Shown here: one piece after another, positions 8,565 through 17,781 of the stretch | Layout: the number at the start of each line of letters is the position of its first letter | How positions within the stretch are numbered: the stretch's first letter is position 1 | DNA from: G963662265 sp963668545 | GTDB lineage: Bacteria; Spirochaetota; Spirochaetia; CADAEX01 | Length of the DNA: 64,000 bases | NCBI GenBank assembly: GCA_963668545.1 | Contig: OY764868.1 | Location: forward strand, 744,001 to 808,000 | Direction of reading: 5' to 3' | Notes under the pieces: generated by a model | The model's input: only the letters and a program-made list of their open reading frames with translations | Told to the model about the DNA's origin: nothing | Databases searched by the model: none | Program-made: the position numbers and the translations under genes

Positions 8565-10319
8565 ATGAAAAGAATTAAACCGGGAACCCTGGTACATTAT
8601 AATGAAGTAGCGAGACTCATGTCTCATTTCGGATCAAGACTTACTGGAAATGATATTGCAGTAAATGCTCATGTAGGGGGACAGTTCTTTTTTTCTCCGC
8701 ATCCTATGGCCCTTGAAGCCCACATGCATCATACCAGGAACCATACATCCCTGCTGGGATATCTTTCTTCACTTTCTGAAAAAGAAAATGTTCCGCTGGC
8801 AGTAATTCTTAAACAGTTCTGTCCTGAGAACGGGCACTTCATAAACCTCTATGAAGCTTACAGAGACTGGTGGAAGCATTCTGATTTTAAAGATTCCTCT
8901 TTTGAAGAATATCTTGACTGGCAGAAAAAGCAGAAGATCCCTTCAACCGGTTATCTTGATTATTCTGCAGGTCAGGTTGAAAGCTATTTTGTTATGAAAA
9001 ACTATTTCAACAATCTTGGTATTCCTGCAGATGAGAACCACATAGTTATGGGGACAGGTTACAAGAGCCTTTACCATACGCTCATGAATGTTCTTATGAC
9101 AAAGGATGTAGCTGTGGATGATAAAGGGAGGGATCTCAGGGTAAGGTCAGGAGGAACAATCCTTGTACCAAAAGGGCACTACCAGAGCCTTGTCAAAGCC
9201 CCTTCATGGCACAACAGCTGCCTCAGGCAGGTTGAGAAACTCGACAGAGAGCATATTGAAAAAGAACTTGCTGAAAGGGGGGATATAAAAGCCCTTTACT
9301 TCAGCGTTGTTGCAAATCCGTCAGGCGAGGTAATGCCGGAAAGCCGGATAAGGGAAATTGCTGAAACTGTCCTTGATTACAATGATAAAAACAGGGACAA
9401 TCCCCTTCTTGTTATTGCCGACCAGGTATATAACGGAAGTATTCTGAAAGATGGGATAAAAATATTCTCAATAGCCTCAGTTAAGAATGAAAAGGGGAGA
9501 ATGTATGATTACACTGTAACAATTGTCTCCCCTTCAAAAACCCTCGGGTATGCCTCTGCACGGGTTGGTTTTGCCACAAGCGGTGCATGGCTTCCCGGAG
9601 ATGATAAATGCGTAATCGCAAGGATGGAGAAGGTTCTTGATAACGAGGGTTGCGACGGTATGGAGGTTTCTAATGAAGTCGGTGTGATAGGAGCCTATTC
9701 CTTTTCTTCCCGGGACTGGATAAACTCAAACAGCGCGTATATCAGGAGCCAGCTTGAAAGGGCCCGTAGGCATGTTGAGGATATTAACAGAAGCGTGGGA
9801 TATGAGTTTTTTACGATAAATGATCCTGATGCAGGATGGTATATTCTTTCAGAGTTTAAAAGAAAGAACCTCCCTTCAGGAATAGAAAACAGCCTGGACC
9901 TGATGGTTTATTTTCTTAACTATAACCATGGTAAAAACGAGTCCGGTTTCAAGGCAAGACCAGGGGCCCAGTTCGGATATGAGGCTGAACACCTTGAGCC
10001 GATGGATTATCTTATTCTGAGATCAACCCTTGCCATGCAGCCGGAGGACCTTGATGATTTTTTCAGAAGATTCAAAGAAGGTGTCCTTAAGCTGGCAGCT
10101 CTAAAAGAACTTGAGGATATCTCTGCGGAAAAGATTTCCCTGATAAGAAGCAGTGAGGAAAGGCTTGATTCCTTTATAAGCTGTACAGAGAAATCAATGC
10201 TTGCAACAGCGGAACCTCTTTCGAATGTATTTAAAAGAGGCATTACTGATGAAGATCTCTGCAACAATCTCAGGGACTTTTCTGAAGCAGAAATGAAAGC
10301 TGTCCTTGAAGAATTTTGA
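8565..10319 (+). CDS. PLP-dependent aminotransferase-like protein (fold type I)
   Basis: 584 aa, long for a class I/II aminotransferase (usually ~400). The core motifs are present: NPSGEVMP (substrate and PLP contact), IADQVYNG (Asp and Tyr for the cofactor), and SPSKTLGYASARVGF with the predicted Schiff-base Lys325. The extra length is an N-terminal ~150-residue segment and a C-terminal helical tail. It could be a transaminase, a beta-decarboxylase or a lyase; the size resembles aspartate 4-decarboxylase, but I do not see enough to name it. It sits between the PHP hydrolase and D-serine dehydratase and ends at a strong terminator. Confidence 0.7.
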   Translation: MKRIKPGTLVHYNEVARLMSHFGSRLTGNDIAVNAHVGGQFFFSPHPMALEAHMHHTRNHTSLLGYLSSLSEKENVPLAVILKQFCPENGHFINLYEAYRDWWKHSDFKDSSFEEYLDWQKKQKIPSTGYLDYSAGQVESYFVMKNYFNNLGIPADENHIVMGTGYKSLYHTLMNVLMTKDVAVDDKGRDLRVRSGGTILVPKGHYQSLVKAPSWHNSCLRQVEKLDREHIEKELAERGDIKALYFSVVANPSGEVMPESRIREIAETVLDYNDKNRDNPLLVIADQVYNGSILKDGIKIFSIASVKNEKGRMYDYTVTIVSPSKTLGYASARVGFATSGAWLPGDDKCVIARMEKVLDNEGCDGMEVSNEVGVIGAYSFSSRDWINSNSAYIRSQLERARRHVEDINRSVGYEFFTINDPDAGWYILSEFKRKNLPSGIENSLDLMVYFLNYNHGKNESGFKARPGAQFGYEAEHLEPMDYLILRSTLAMQPEDLDDFFRRFKEGVLKLAALKELEDISAEKISLIRSSEERLDSFISCTEKSMLATAEPLSNVFKRGITDEDLCNNLRDFSEAEMKAVLEEF

Positions 10320-10365
10320 AAGATTCCACAACATGGAAAGTCTTTGACTGAAAAATGTTGTCTTC

Positions 10366-10405
10366 AGCACTGAATATATTATAATTAGATTCAGTGCTTT
10401 TTTTT
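10366..10405 (+). terminator. Intrinsic terminator after the PLP enzyme gene
   Basis: Perfect 10-bp stem AGCACTGAAT (10366-10375) with ATTCAGTGCT (10389-10398) and an uninterrupted T run at 10398-10405. It closes the operon upstream of D-serine dehydratase, so that gene must have its own promoter or rely on readthrough. Confidence 0.85.
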
Positions 10406-10449
10406 ATTCAGATAAATCATCTGAAAGCAATATCAGGGAGAACAGAAAT

Positions 10450-11742
10450 ATGTCTGTGGAAGATAAATACAATGAAAAGAGCAGCAGTGAACTGCTTCAT
10501 AAAGTGCTTGGAAAGGAAGCGGTTTTCTGGAAGAATCCCGAAAAGAAAAAGGCAGATGATGTTCTTAAAACTGTGGAGAGAAACCACGGTCTAGGTTACA
10601 GTGAAATTCTGGATGCTGAACAGAGACTCATCCGTTTTGCCCCTTTTCTTTCCCGGTCTTTTCCCGATACATCAGACGGAATTATTGAGTCTGAACTTAA
10701 ATCCGCCTTCTCATTCGGAAAGGGAATTCTGGGGCTTGAAAAAAATTTTTTCATCAAATGCGACAGCCGGCTTCCTGTCGCCGGATCTATCAAGGCACGC
10801 GGCGGGATTTACGAGATACTTAAATTTGCTGAAACACTTGCCCTTGAGAATAATCTTGTTTCACGGGAAGAAGATTATTCTGCCTATTCATCAGATAAGT
10901 TACGAGATCTCTTTTCAGGATACCATATAGCTGTAGGCTCCACAGGGAATCTGGGAATGAGCATTGGTATTATTTCTGCTAAGCTTGGATTCAGGGTGAC
11001 AATACATATGTCAAGAGATGCAAAGGAGTGGAAAAAAGGGAAACTCAGGAATCTGGGTGTTAATGTAGTTGAACACAGAGGATCATATGCAGAAGCTGTA
11101 GAGAGAGGAAGGAAAGAGTGTGAAAGTGACCCTTTTTCATATTTTGTTGATGATGAAAACTCAAAGGAGCTGTTTCTCGGTTACAGTACTGCTGCCCTGA
11201 GACTGGAGAGGCAGATAAATGATCTGGGTATAGATGTCTCTGAAAAGAATCCCCTCTTTGTATATCTGCCATGCGGTGTCGGGGGAGCCCCCGGCGGAAT
11301 AAGCTTCGGTCTCAAGCATGTGTTCGGAGATAATGTAAGGTGTTTTTTTGCGGAACCGGTCAATGCCCCGTCTGTTCTTCTGGGATTCCTTGAAAACAGA
11401 AAGATAAATTTCCGGGAATTTAATTTCCTGATGCAGACTGATGCTGACGGTCTTGCTGTTGATTCCCCTTCAGAGCTGGTTCTTGATATCTGCAGAAATC
11501 TTGTTGACGGCAGTTATACTGTTAATGATGAGCAGATGTACAGAGATCTTTACAGCCTGAAAATGCTTGAAGATGAGAAAATAGAGGTTTCTGCAGCTGC
11601 ATCACTGCACGGCCCTGTGGAAACCGGAAATTCAGCTGAAAAAGGGACACATATAGCCTGGCTTACAGGAGGGCTTTTTGTTCCTGATAAAGAGTACAGT
11701 GATATGTATGATAAAGGTATGAATTATAACAGTCCTGTATGA
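10450..11742 (+). CDS. dsdA: D-serine ammonia-lyase (D-serine dehydratase)
   Basis: 430 aa, close to the 442 of E. coli DsdA. It is a fold type II PLP enzyme turning D-serine into pyruvate and ammonia. The Schiff-base lysine is Lys115 in AGSIKARGGIYEIL. The substrate loop GSTGNLGMSIGI is near 162, and the Gly-rich phosphate-binding loop PCGVGGAPGG is near 275. A GGGAG ribosome site precedes the ATG. It lies between a terminator and a sensor kinase. Its presence near an L-serine dehydratase and a peptide importer suggests the region degrades D-serine-containing material. Confidence 0.92.
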   Translation: MSVEDKYNEKSSSELLHKVLGKEAVFWKNPEKKKADDVLKTVERNHGLGYSEILDAEQRLIRFAPFLSRSFPDTSDGIIESELKSAFSFGKGILGLEKNFFIKCDSRLPVAGSIKARGGIYEILKFAETLALENNLVSREEDYSAYSSDKLRDLFSGYHIAVGSTGNLGMSIGIISAKLGFRVTIHMSRDAKEWKKGKLRNLGVNVVEHRGSYAEAVERGRKECESDPFSYFVDDENSKELFLGYSTAALRLERQINDLGIDVSEKNPLFVYLPCGVGGAPGGISFGLKHVFGDNVRCFFAEPVNAPSVLLGFLENRKINFREFNFLMQTDADGLAVDSPSELVLDICRNLVDGSYTVNDEQMYRDLYSLKMLEDEKIEVSAAASLHGPVETGNSAEKGTHIAWLTGGLFVPDKEYSDMYDKGMNYNSPV

Positions 11743-11837
11743 TGAAATCTTTTTATATCCTCTGATGAATGATTCACCAAAAACCTGTTTACAGCATATA
11801 AATACAATATTAGAATAATAAACAGAGGGGAGATGGT

Positions 11838-13877
11838 TTGGCAGAATATGATGAAAACTGCATGGAATATCTGGATCAGGCTCCGTATGGACTATTTATT
11901 TTTGACAGAAAGGGCAGGATCCTTGAAGTCAATCCCGAGACATGTCATGTAAGCGGTATCGGCAGGGAAAAACTCCTTTCAATGTCTGTTTCTGATATTA
12001 TATCGGAAAAATCGAAAAAGGAAATTGAAAAACACTTCAACACACTTGTTGATGAAGGTTCATCTTCAGGAATCATTGCTTATACACGGCCTGACCGGAG
12101 AGACTGCTCTCTTAAGGTTGATGCGGTTAAAGTCAGGGAAAACAGGTATATTGCTTTTGTAAGTGATGTAACAGAACAGCAGAAAACAGAAGCTGATCTC
12201 AAATCCCGCCTCAGGCTGGAAAAAATAATATCATCCTTTTCTTCAAGTCTTACAATTATTGATTCTGAAAATATTGATCAGGAAATTGATCAGGCACTAT
12301 CCCTGCTCGGGGATGAAACAGGTGTCGACCGGATCTATTTTTTTACATATTCCGATGATCTTGTATTCTTTTCAAATGTTTATGAATGGTGTTCTGAGGG
12401 GACAGAACCGGAAATAGACAATCTTCAGAACATGAGGTCCTCAGATGCTCCATGGTGGACAATGAGAATGAAAAGAAATGAACCTGTAATGTATGAAAAT
12501 ATCAATAATTTCCCCCCAGAAGCTTCATATGAGAAAGCTGTTCTTGATGCTCAGAATATAAAATCAATAGTTATCATACCTTCCTTTTATAATGGCGATC
12601 TCAAAGGATTTATTGGTTTTGATTCTGTAAGAAAGAGCAGGAAATGGACAGATGAGGATGTACATCTTTTGAGAATGGCCGGAAATGCGCTCTGTAATTC
12701 CATAATAAAAATAAAAATGCAGAAAGAAAAAAGAAAGCTTGAGGAAAAAATATCTTCAATTCAGCGGCTGGATTCAATCGGAACCCTGGCGGGAGGTGTT
12801 GCACATGATTTTAATAATATCATGCAGATAATTTCAGGATATGCTGAACTTGCAGGCATTTCTGACAGTGATTCTTCCTCGCGATATCTTGAGGAGATTA
12901 AAAAAGCGTCTGCCAAGGCTTCTGACCTGACAGCACAGCTTCTTGCATTTGCCAGGAAGCAGCATGTTTCTCCCCGCTCAATTGATCTCAATTCATTTCT
13001 CAGGAAATCTGTCAGCCTTCTTGAAAGACTTATTGACCCTGATATAAATATTGAACTCAAGCTTGAATCCTCCCTGTGGCCTGTTTATATTGATCCTTCA
13101 CAGGTTGACCAGATAATAACAAACCTTATAATAAACAGCAGGGATTCAATAAAGGGAAAAGGGTCAATAATTGTTGAAACTTATAACAGTACAGTAGACA
13201 GTGAATACTGCCGCACTCATCCCTATTTTTCTCCGGGTGATTTTGCTGTTCTTGCAGTCAGTGATACTGGCGCCGGTATGAACAATGAAGTAAAAGCACA
13301 TATTTTTGAACCGTTTTATTCTACAAAACCTTCATCAAATTCCGGTCTCGGCCTTTCAACAGTTTATGGAATTGTGAAACAGAATGAAGGGTATATTATT
13401 GTTTATTCTGAAGAGGGTGTAGGGAGTACATTCAAGGTGTATCTGAAAAAAGGCAATACTAATTCATTGGAAAATACTGATGGAAGTGAAAATAACAGCG
13501 AATTTTCTGTCAGGGACAAGAATATCCTTGTTGTAGAAGATGAGGAGTCTATTCTGACCCTGATTAGTAGAGTTCTGCAGAAATCAAGTTATAATGTTGT
13601 TACTGCTGAAAACGGCAACAAAGCACTGGAAGAAGTTGAAAAGAACCCTCTCAAGTTTGATCTTCTGATTACTGATGTTGTTATGCCCGGGATGAACGGG
13701 CATGATCTTAATGACAGACTCAGGGAAATTTATCCTGAAATCAAAACTATTTTTATGTCAGGCTATACAGCCAATATAATTGCAGACAGCGGAATCCTTG
13801 ATGAGGGAATAAATTTTCTGCAGAAACCTTTCAGTGTGAATCAGCTGATAGACAAGGTTAATGAGGTGTTTGAATAA
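11838..13877 (+). CDS. Hybrid sensor histidine kinase (PAS-GAF-HisKA-HATPase-REC)
   Basis: 679 aa, cytoplasmic, no membrane segment. An N-terminal PAS domain (~8-110) is followed by a GAF-like sensor domain (~125-290), a DHp domain with phospho-acceptor His323 in GGVAHDFNN and an ATPase domain with N (IINSRDS), G1 (DTGAGM) and G2 (GLGLST) boxes. A C-terminal receiver domain has Asp613 in LLITDVVMPG. The start is TTG at 11838, preceded by GAGGGGAG; an in-frame ATG at 11862 is the alternative. No separate response regulator lies next to it, so the output route is unknown. Confidence 0.9.
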   Translation: MAEYDENCMEYLDQAPYGLFIFDRKGRILEVNPETCHVSGIGREKLLSMSVSDIISEKSKKEIEKHFNTLVDEGSSSGIIAYTRPDRRDCSLKVDAVKVRENRYIAFVSDVTEQQKTEADLKSRLRLEKIISSFSSSLTIIDSENIDQEIDQALSLLGDETGVDRIYFFTYSDDLVFFSNVYEWCSEGTEPEIDNLQNMRSSDAPWWTMRMKRNEPVMYENINNFPPEASYEKAVLDAQNIKSIVIIPSFYNGDLKGFIGFDSVRKSRKWTDEDVHLLRMAGNALCNSIIKIKMQKEKRKLEEKISSIQRLDSIGTLAGGVAHDFNNIMQIISGYAELAGISDSDSSSRYLEEIKKASAKASDLTAQLLAFARKQHVSPRSIDLNSFLRKSVSLLERLIDPDINIELKLESSLWPVYIDPSQVDQIITNLIINSRDSIKGKGSIIVETYNSTVDSEYCRTHPYFSPGDFAVLAVSDTGAGMNNEVKAHIFEPFYSTKPSSNSGLGLSTVYGIVKQNEGYIIVYSEEGVGSTFKVYLKKGNTNSLENTDGSENNSEFSVRDKNILVVEDEESILTLISRVLQKSSYNVVTAENGNKALEEVEKNPLKFDLLITDVVMPGMNGHDLNDRLREIYPEIKTIFMSGYTANIIADSGILDEGINFLQKPFSVNQLIDKVNEVFE

Positions 13878-13973
13878 TTACAAAATCAGCTCAGAAAAAA
13901 TTAAACAGCTCTGGATTGATTAACTCCGCTAATTTGTATAAAAATTTTTAACAAAAAGGTATATTATTAATCC

Positions 13974-14999
13974 ATGAATGTGACAATAAAGGATATTGCC
14001 AGAGAATTAGGCATCTGCTACTCATCCGTTTCCCGTGCTTTAAACGGAAAACCGGGTGTCAGTGACGAAACAAGAAAAAAAATAACAGAAACAGCTGAAA
14101 GAATGGGTTACCGCCCCAATGAGCTTGCAAGAGGGCTTGTAAGCCGGGTTTCCAGGACAATAGGTGTTGTGATTCCTGAAATTCTCAATCCTCTGTTCAA
14201 TGAAATAACAACCGGAATTCTGGAAACAGCCAACCTGAACAGATATGATGTTTTCCTCTGTGTTTCAAACTGGGACAGGAAAAAGGAGGCGGAATATCTC
14301 AAGGCTTTTATTGAGAAAAGGGTTGACGGTGTAATAATCAAATCAGCTGATGATTCACCGCCGGACAGCTTTGACAGTCTGAGACTTCCCGTGATCGGGT
14401 TTGAAAACAGCTCAGCCCGCAGGAATTACAGCTTTGTTGAGGTTGACAATGTAAGGGGAGGATATCTTGCAGCAAAACATCTTCTCGATTGCGGTTACAG
14501 AAAAATAGCTTTTATCGGGGGAAAAAAGAATTCCTTTTCCCATAATGACCGATACAAGGGGTTTCTGAAGGCATTTGAGGAAAAGCATATAGCATATAAC
14601 AGAACTCTTACATTTACAGGCGAGTTTAATATCGACAGCGGTTACAATGTTGCAAGACAGGTCTTTGAACTTCACAGAGATGTTGATGCTGTTTTTGCCT
14701 GCAATGATGTAACTGCACTTGGTGTTCTGAAATACCTTGATCAGAATAATCTTAAACCCGGAGATGATGTGGGGGTTGTCGGATTTGATGATATCAGATA
14801 CTCGGATCTTCCGATGATAAACCTGACAACAATCAGGCAGCCGAAATATCTTATCGGTAAAATTTTGATGGAAACACTTCTGGAAGATATCAGGAAAAAG
14901 GAAGAGGGGATCGAGACAGTCTCAAGAAAAATAGTCCTTGAACCTGAACTGGTGGAAAGGGGAACGACAAAACATAATTTCATTAAAACGGATCTATAA
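13974..14999 (+). CDS. LacI-family transcriptional regulator
   Basis: 341 aa. The N-terminal HTH (VTIKDIARELGICYSSVSRALNG) with hinge helix (PNELARGLVS) is canonical for LacI/GalR, followed by a periplasmic-binding-protein-like sugar domain (IGVVIPEILNPLFNEI onward). Two palindromes with the LacI-family core CAAACGTTTG lie in the gap directly downstream, at the promoter of the dehydrogenase gene, so it most likely represses that gene until a sugar or polyol binds. The effector cannot be told from sequence; the target suggests an inositol-like compound. Confidence 0.92.
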   Translation: MNVTIKDIARELGICYSSVSRALNGKPGVSDETRKKITETAERMGYRPNELARGLVSRVSRTIGVVIPEILNPLFNEITTGILETANLNRYDVFLCVSNWDRKKEAEYLKAFIEKRVDGVIIKSADDSPPDSFDSLRLPVIGFENSSARRNYSFVEVDNVRGGYLAAKHLLDCGYRKIAFIGGKKNSFSHNDRYKGFLKAFEEKHIAYNRTLTFTGEFNIDSGYNVARQVFELHRDVDAVFACNDVTALGVLKYLDQNNLKPGDDVGVVGFDDIRYSDLPMINLTTIRQPKYLIGKILMETLLEDIRKKEEGIETVSRKIVLEPELVERGTTKHNFIKTDL

Positions 15000-15025
15000 A
15001 AGGTTCCATTATCTATTGTCTTTTA

Positions 15026-15037
15026 GCAAACGTTTGC
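15026..15037. promoter_or_regulatory. Upstream LacI-type operator (GCAAACGTTTGC)
   Basis: Perfect 12-bp palindrome matching the LacI/GalR family core CAAACGTTTG. It lies 27 bases after the regulator gene and about 129 bases centre-to-centre from a second copy at the promoter. That spacing is near twelve helical turns and would allow looping between the two. Confidence 0.75.
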
Positions 15038-15113
15038 ATTTTTACTTTTATTATTATTTAAGATATGAATCAGATATCCGTTTGTACAGAGGGGTCAAAA
15101 ACTGTTTTATCTA

Positions 15114-15142
15114 TTGACTTGCTGTATAAATTGAAATAATAT
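15114..15142 (+). promoter_or_regulatory. Sigma-70 type promoter of the dehydrogenase gene
   Basis: TTGACT at 15114-15119 and TAATAT at 15137-15142 are separated by exactly 17 bases. The predicted start point (~15149) lies just before the LacI-type operator at 15155-15166. Confidence 0.7.
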
Positions 15143-15154
15143 ATTAAATATAAA

Positions 15155-15166
15155 ACAAACGTTTGC
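15155..15166. promoter_or_regulatory. Promoter-proximal LacI-type operator
   Basis: ACAAACGTTTGC, with the palindromic core CAAACGTTTG at 15156-15165, placed at about +7 to +18 relative to the predicted transcription start. This is a position where bound LacI-family protein blocks initiation or early elongation. It shares its core with the upstream palindrome at 15026. Confidence 0.78.
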
Positions 15167-15213
15167 GTTGAGAATTTTTACCTGTAAATATATCTTTCAT
15201 ATGGAGGGAATCT

Positions 15214-16227
15214 ATGGAAAAAATCAAAGTCGGCATTGTCGGGCTTGGAAGGCTTGGAATTGTGCATGCAGGTAATCTTGCATTCAGGATACCGAATGCG
15301 GAACTTACTGCAGTATGCAGTGCAGAAAAAAGTGAAATTGATAAAGTCATGAAAGAGTGGGGAATTGAATACGGTTACACTGATTATAATGAAATGATCA
15401 GGAATGAGGAGCTTGATGCTGTAGCTGTTCTTTCACCTTCTCCGCTGCATGTTGAGCATATAGTTGCTGCCCTTGACAGGGGGCTCCATGTTTTTTCAGA
15501 TAAACCTCTGGGTGTTAATATTGAAGAATGCAGGGAGGCAGAGAAAGCTGTAGAAAGAAATCCTGACAAGGTGTTTTTCCTGGGCTTCATGAGAAGATAT
15601 GATCCATCATATGCATATGCAAAAAAACTTATTGATCAGGGGAAAATCGGAAAACCTTTCCTGGTCAAGTGTACAAGCTGTGATCCCGAGCATACAATTG
15701 AAGGGGCAATAAGATTCGGAGCAACAAGCGGAGGATTATTTATTGATATGGCTGTGCATGATATTGACCTTGCAAGATGGTTTCTCGGGGAAGAGGTTGA
15801 AGAAGTATATGCGATAGGCGGAAGCTACGCATACAGGGAATTTGATGCTTACAATGACGGGGATAATACCTGCGCACTTATGAAATTCAAGGATAATTCC
15901 ATGGCAATGCTTCACAGCGGCAGGATAGCCCAGCATGGGTACCAGGTTGAAACAGAAATCACAGGAACAAAAGGGACTCTGAGGATAGCTGCAGAACCTG
16001 TCAAGAACATGTGTACCATATTTGACAATACCGGTGTTGTAAAAGAATGTTCACAGAATTTTCAGGAAAGGTTTGAAGAAGCATACCGTCTTGAAATGCA
16101 GGAATTCATAGACTGCATAACAGAAAAGAGAAAACCTGATATTACTGTTTATGACGGTACAAAAAATACAGAGGTTGCTTTTGCAGCAACAAAAGCTTTC
16201 AGGGAAGGTAAAATAGTTAAGCTGTAA
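15214..16227 (+). CDS. iolG: Gfo/Idh/MocA oxidoreductase, myo-inositol 2-dehydrogenase-like
   Basis: 337 aa, full length for IolG. An N-terminal Rossmann domain has GLGRLG at 10-15. The catalytic set of the family is visible: Lys97 in SDKPLG (usually EKP) and the DxxxH pair Asp178/His182 in FIDMAVHDID. The expected reaction is NAD-dependent oxidation of myo-inositol or a related polyol or sugar. An AGGGA-type ribosome site precedes the ATG. The LacI regulator upstream and two operators imply substrate induction. No other iol genes are adjacent except a TIM-barrel isomerase-like gene downstream, so the substrate could be another polyol. Confidence 0.78.
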   Translation: MEKIKVGIVGLGRLGIVHAGNLAFRIPNAELTAVCSAEKSEIDKVMKEWGIEYGYTDYNEMIRNEELDAVAVLSPSPLHVEHIVAALDRGLHVFSDKPLGVNIEECREAEKAVERNPDKVFFLGFMRRYDPSYAYAKKLIDQGKIGKPFLVKCTSCDPEHTIEGAIRFGATSGGLFIDMAVHDIDLARWFLGEEVEEVYAIGGSYAYREFDAYNDGDNTCALMKFKDNSMAMLHSGRIAQHGYQVETEITGTKGTLRIAAEPVKNMCTIFDNTGVVKECSQNFQERFEEAYRLEMQEFIDCITEKRKPDITVYDGTKNTEVAFAATKAFREGKIVKL

Positions 16228-16281
16228 TAGTAATGGGCATGGAAAATATTGTTTTTGCATCTGATAAATGAATTAATATAT

Positions 16282-16319
16282 GCCGGTTGAGTAAAAAATG
16301 CTTACCCGGCTGTTTTTTT
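16282..16319 (+). terminator. Intrinsic terminator after the dehydrogenase gene
   Basis: Stem GCCGGTTGAG (16282-16291) against CTTACCCGGC (16301-16310), with one mismatch and one G-U pair, followed by TGTTTTTTT. It separates the dehydrogenase from the isomerase-like gene. Confidence 0.65.
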
Positions 16320-16463
16320 AATTATGGGCACCAACCGAAGGTTAACAGAGGTTCCCGTATATAATTTATTAAACAGGGGAAACCCCCTGCAGCTTTAAAT
16401 AAAGCCAGTCTTTATTTATTTCAGGACAAAGATGTCTAAAAACATAAAGAGTGGGGTGGTAAA

Positions 16464-17252
16464 ATGGAATATTCATTATGCGTCGAAATGCTTTATAAAA
16501 AATATGATTTTTTTGATAAATTCAAAGCAGCTGCAGATGACGGCTTTAAATATGCAGAGTTCTGGAGATGGAAAGGGCGGGACTGGGATGCTTTAAGAAA
16601 TGCAGTTGATGAATCTGGAATAAAAATTTCAGCTTTTTCAGGTGATGATAAGTATTCGCCGGTAGATACACATGAAAAGAACTGTTATCTGGATTTTCTG
16701 GGTAATTCTATTGACAGGGCTTTGGAATTAAAATGTCCCAATCTTGTAATTCATTCTGACGCATTGAATCCTGAGGATGGAAGTGCAAAAAAACTGTCCG
16801 GAAATATAAGTTATGATACAAAGTTTTTAAATCTTTATAATGTGCTTAAAGAGGCATCAGTAATGGCTGCAAAATCAGGTATAACACTTGTTCTGGAACC
16901 ACTGAACACAATTGCAGATCATAAAAACTACTTTCTTTCAGATCCAGATGTTTCTTTCGACCTGATAAGGGCTGTGGGATCTCCCAATGTTAAACTGCTT
17001 TATGATATTTATCATATGCAGATTATGAAAGGTAATATAATTGACAGGATAATAAAAAATATTGACTGTATAGGATATTTTCATGCTGCCGATGTTCCCG
17101 GCCGCTGTGAACCCGGAACCGGGGAACTGAACTACAGGAAAATATTCAGTGCAATAAAAAATACAGGCTATACAGGTTTTACAGGATTTGAGCTGATGCC
17201 TTCAGGTGACAATTCAGCTGCAATTGATGCTGTTAAAAAAAGCATGGTTTAA
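16464..17252 (+). CDS. Hydroxypyruvate isomerase-like TIM-barrel protein
   Basis: 262 aa, AP-endonuclease-2 superfamily sugar isomerase fold. Family signatures are ALELKCPNLVIHS near 85, VLEPLN near 140, LLYDIYHMQI near 175 and the terminal GFTGFELMPSGD. These match the Hyi (hydroxypyruvate isomerase) branch rather than xylose isomerase. A ribosome site AGTGGGGTGG lies just before the ATG. It follows the dehydrogenase gene but is separated from it by a terminator. A role in interconverting a keto or aldo acid or an inosose is plausible; the substrate is not certain. Confidence 0.72.
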   Translation: MEYSLCVEMLYKKYDFFDKFKAAADDGFKYAEFWRWKGRDWDALRNAVDESGIKISAFSGDDKYSPVDTHEKNCYLDFLGNSIDRALELKCPNLVIHSDALNPEDGSAKKLSGNISYDTKFLNLYNVLKEASVMAAKSGITLVLEPLNTIADHKNYFLSDPDVSFDLIRAVGSPNVKLLYDIYHMQIMKGNIIDRIIKNIDCIGYFHAADVPGRCEPGTGELNYRKIFSAIKNTGYTGFTGFELMPSGDNSAAIDAVKKSMV

Positions 17253-17292
17253 TAAATGAAATAATACTATATATCCTGTTCTTCTGTTTTTT

Positions 17293-17781
17293 TTAATTCT
17301 TTTCAGGGCATGGTTTTTCTGCAAGTCTGTTTGATCTTCTGTCAGCAGCTTCCCTGAAGTCTTTTTTTTCCTCACCGGTCTCAGGTTCAAGCTGAGGAAC
17401 AGGAGAAGGTTTTCCAGACTTATCCAGTGCAACCATTGTCATGAATGCTTCATTTGTCTGGACGATTTCTCCTGTTCCCGGGTTTTCCCTTTTTACTGTG
17501 ATTTTTACTTCCATTGATGTCCTTCCTGTCCATGTAACTTTTGAAGTCAGCTTTACCATGTCACCAACCCTTACCGGTTCCCTGAAATCAACCCTGTCAA
17601 TTCCCGCTGTAACAACTTCCTTCCTGGAGTGCTTCATTGCCGACATTGCTGCTGCTATATCAATCCACTGCAGCAGCCTCCCCCCGAACAGGTTGTCAAG
17701 ACCGTTTGCATCATTCGGGAGTACAAGCTCTTCCATATTTACAAGTGATTCAGAAGGCTTCTTTTTTCCTGTATTATCCAT
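17293..17781 (-). CDS. Acyl-CoA thioesterase, hotdog fold
   Basis: About 162 aa from the ATG at 17781 (M-DNTGKKKPSESLVNMEE); TTG and ATG codons further upstream are less likely starts. The hotdog thioesterase signature NDANGLDNLFGGRLLQWID, with the catalytic Asn and Asp region near residues 25-45, and the VRVGDMVKLTSKVTWTGRTSMEV strand are typical of the YciA/BFIT type. It hydrolyses acyl-CoAs in the cytoplasm. The last ~45 residues are charged and variable. It is convergent with the isomerase-like gene. Confidence 0.85.
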   Translation of the reverse strand: MDNTGKKKPSESLVNMEELVLPNDANGLDNLFGGRLLQWIDIAAAMSAMKHSRKEVVTAGIDRVDFREPVRVGDMVKLTSKVTWTGRTSMEVKITVKRENPGTGEIVQTNEAFMTMVALDKSGKPSPVPQLEPETGEEKKDFREAADRRSNRLAEKPCPEKN

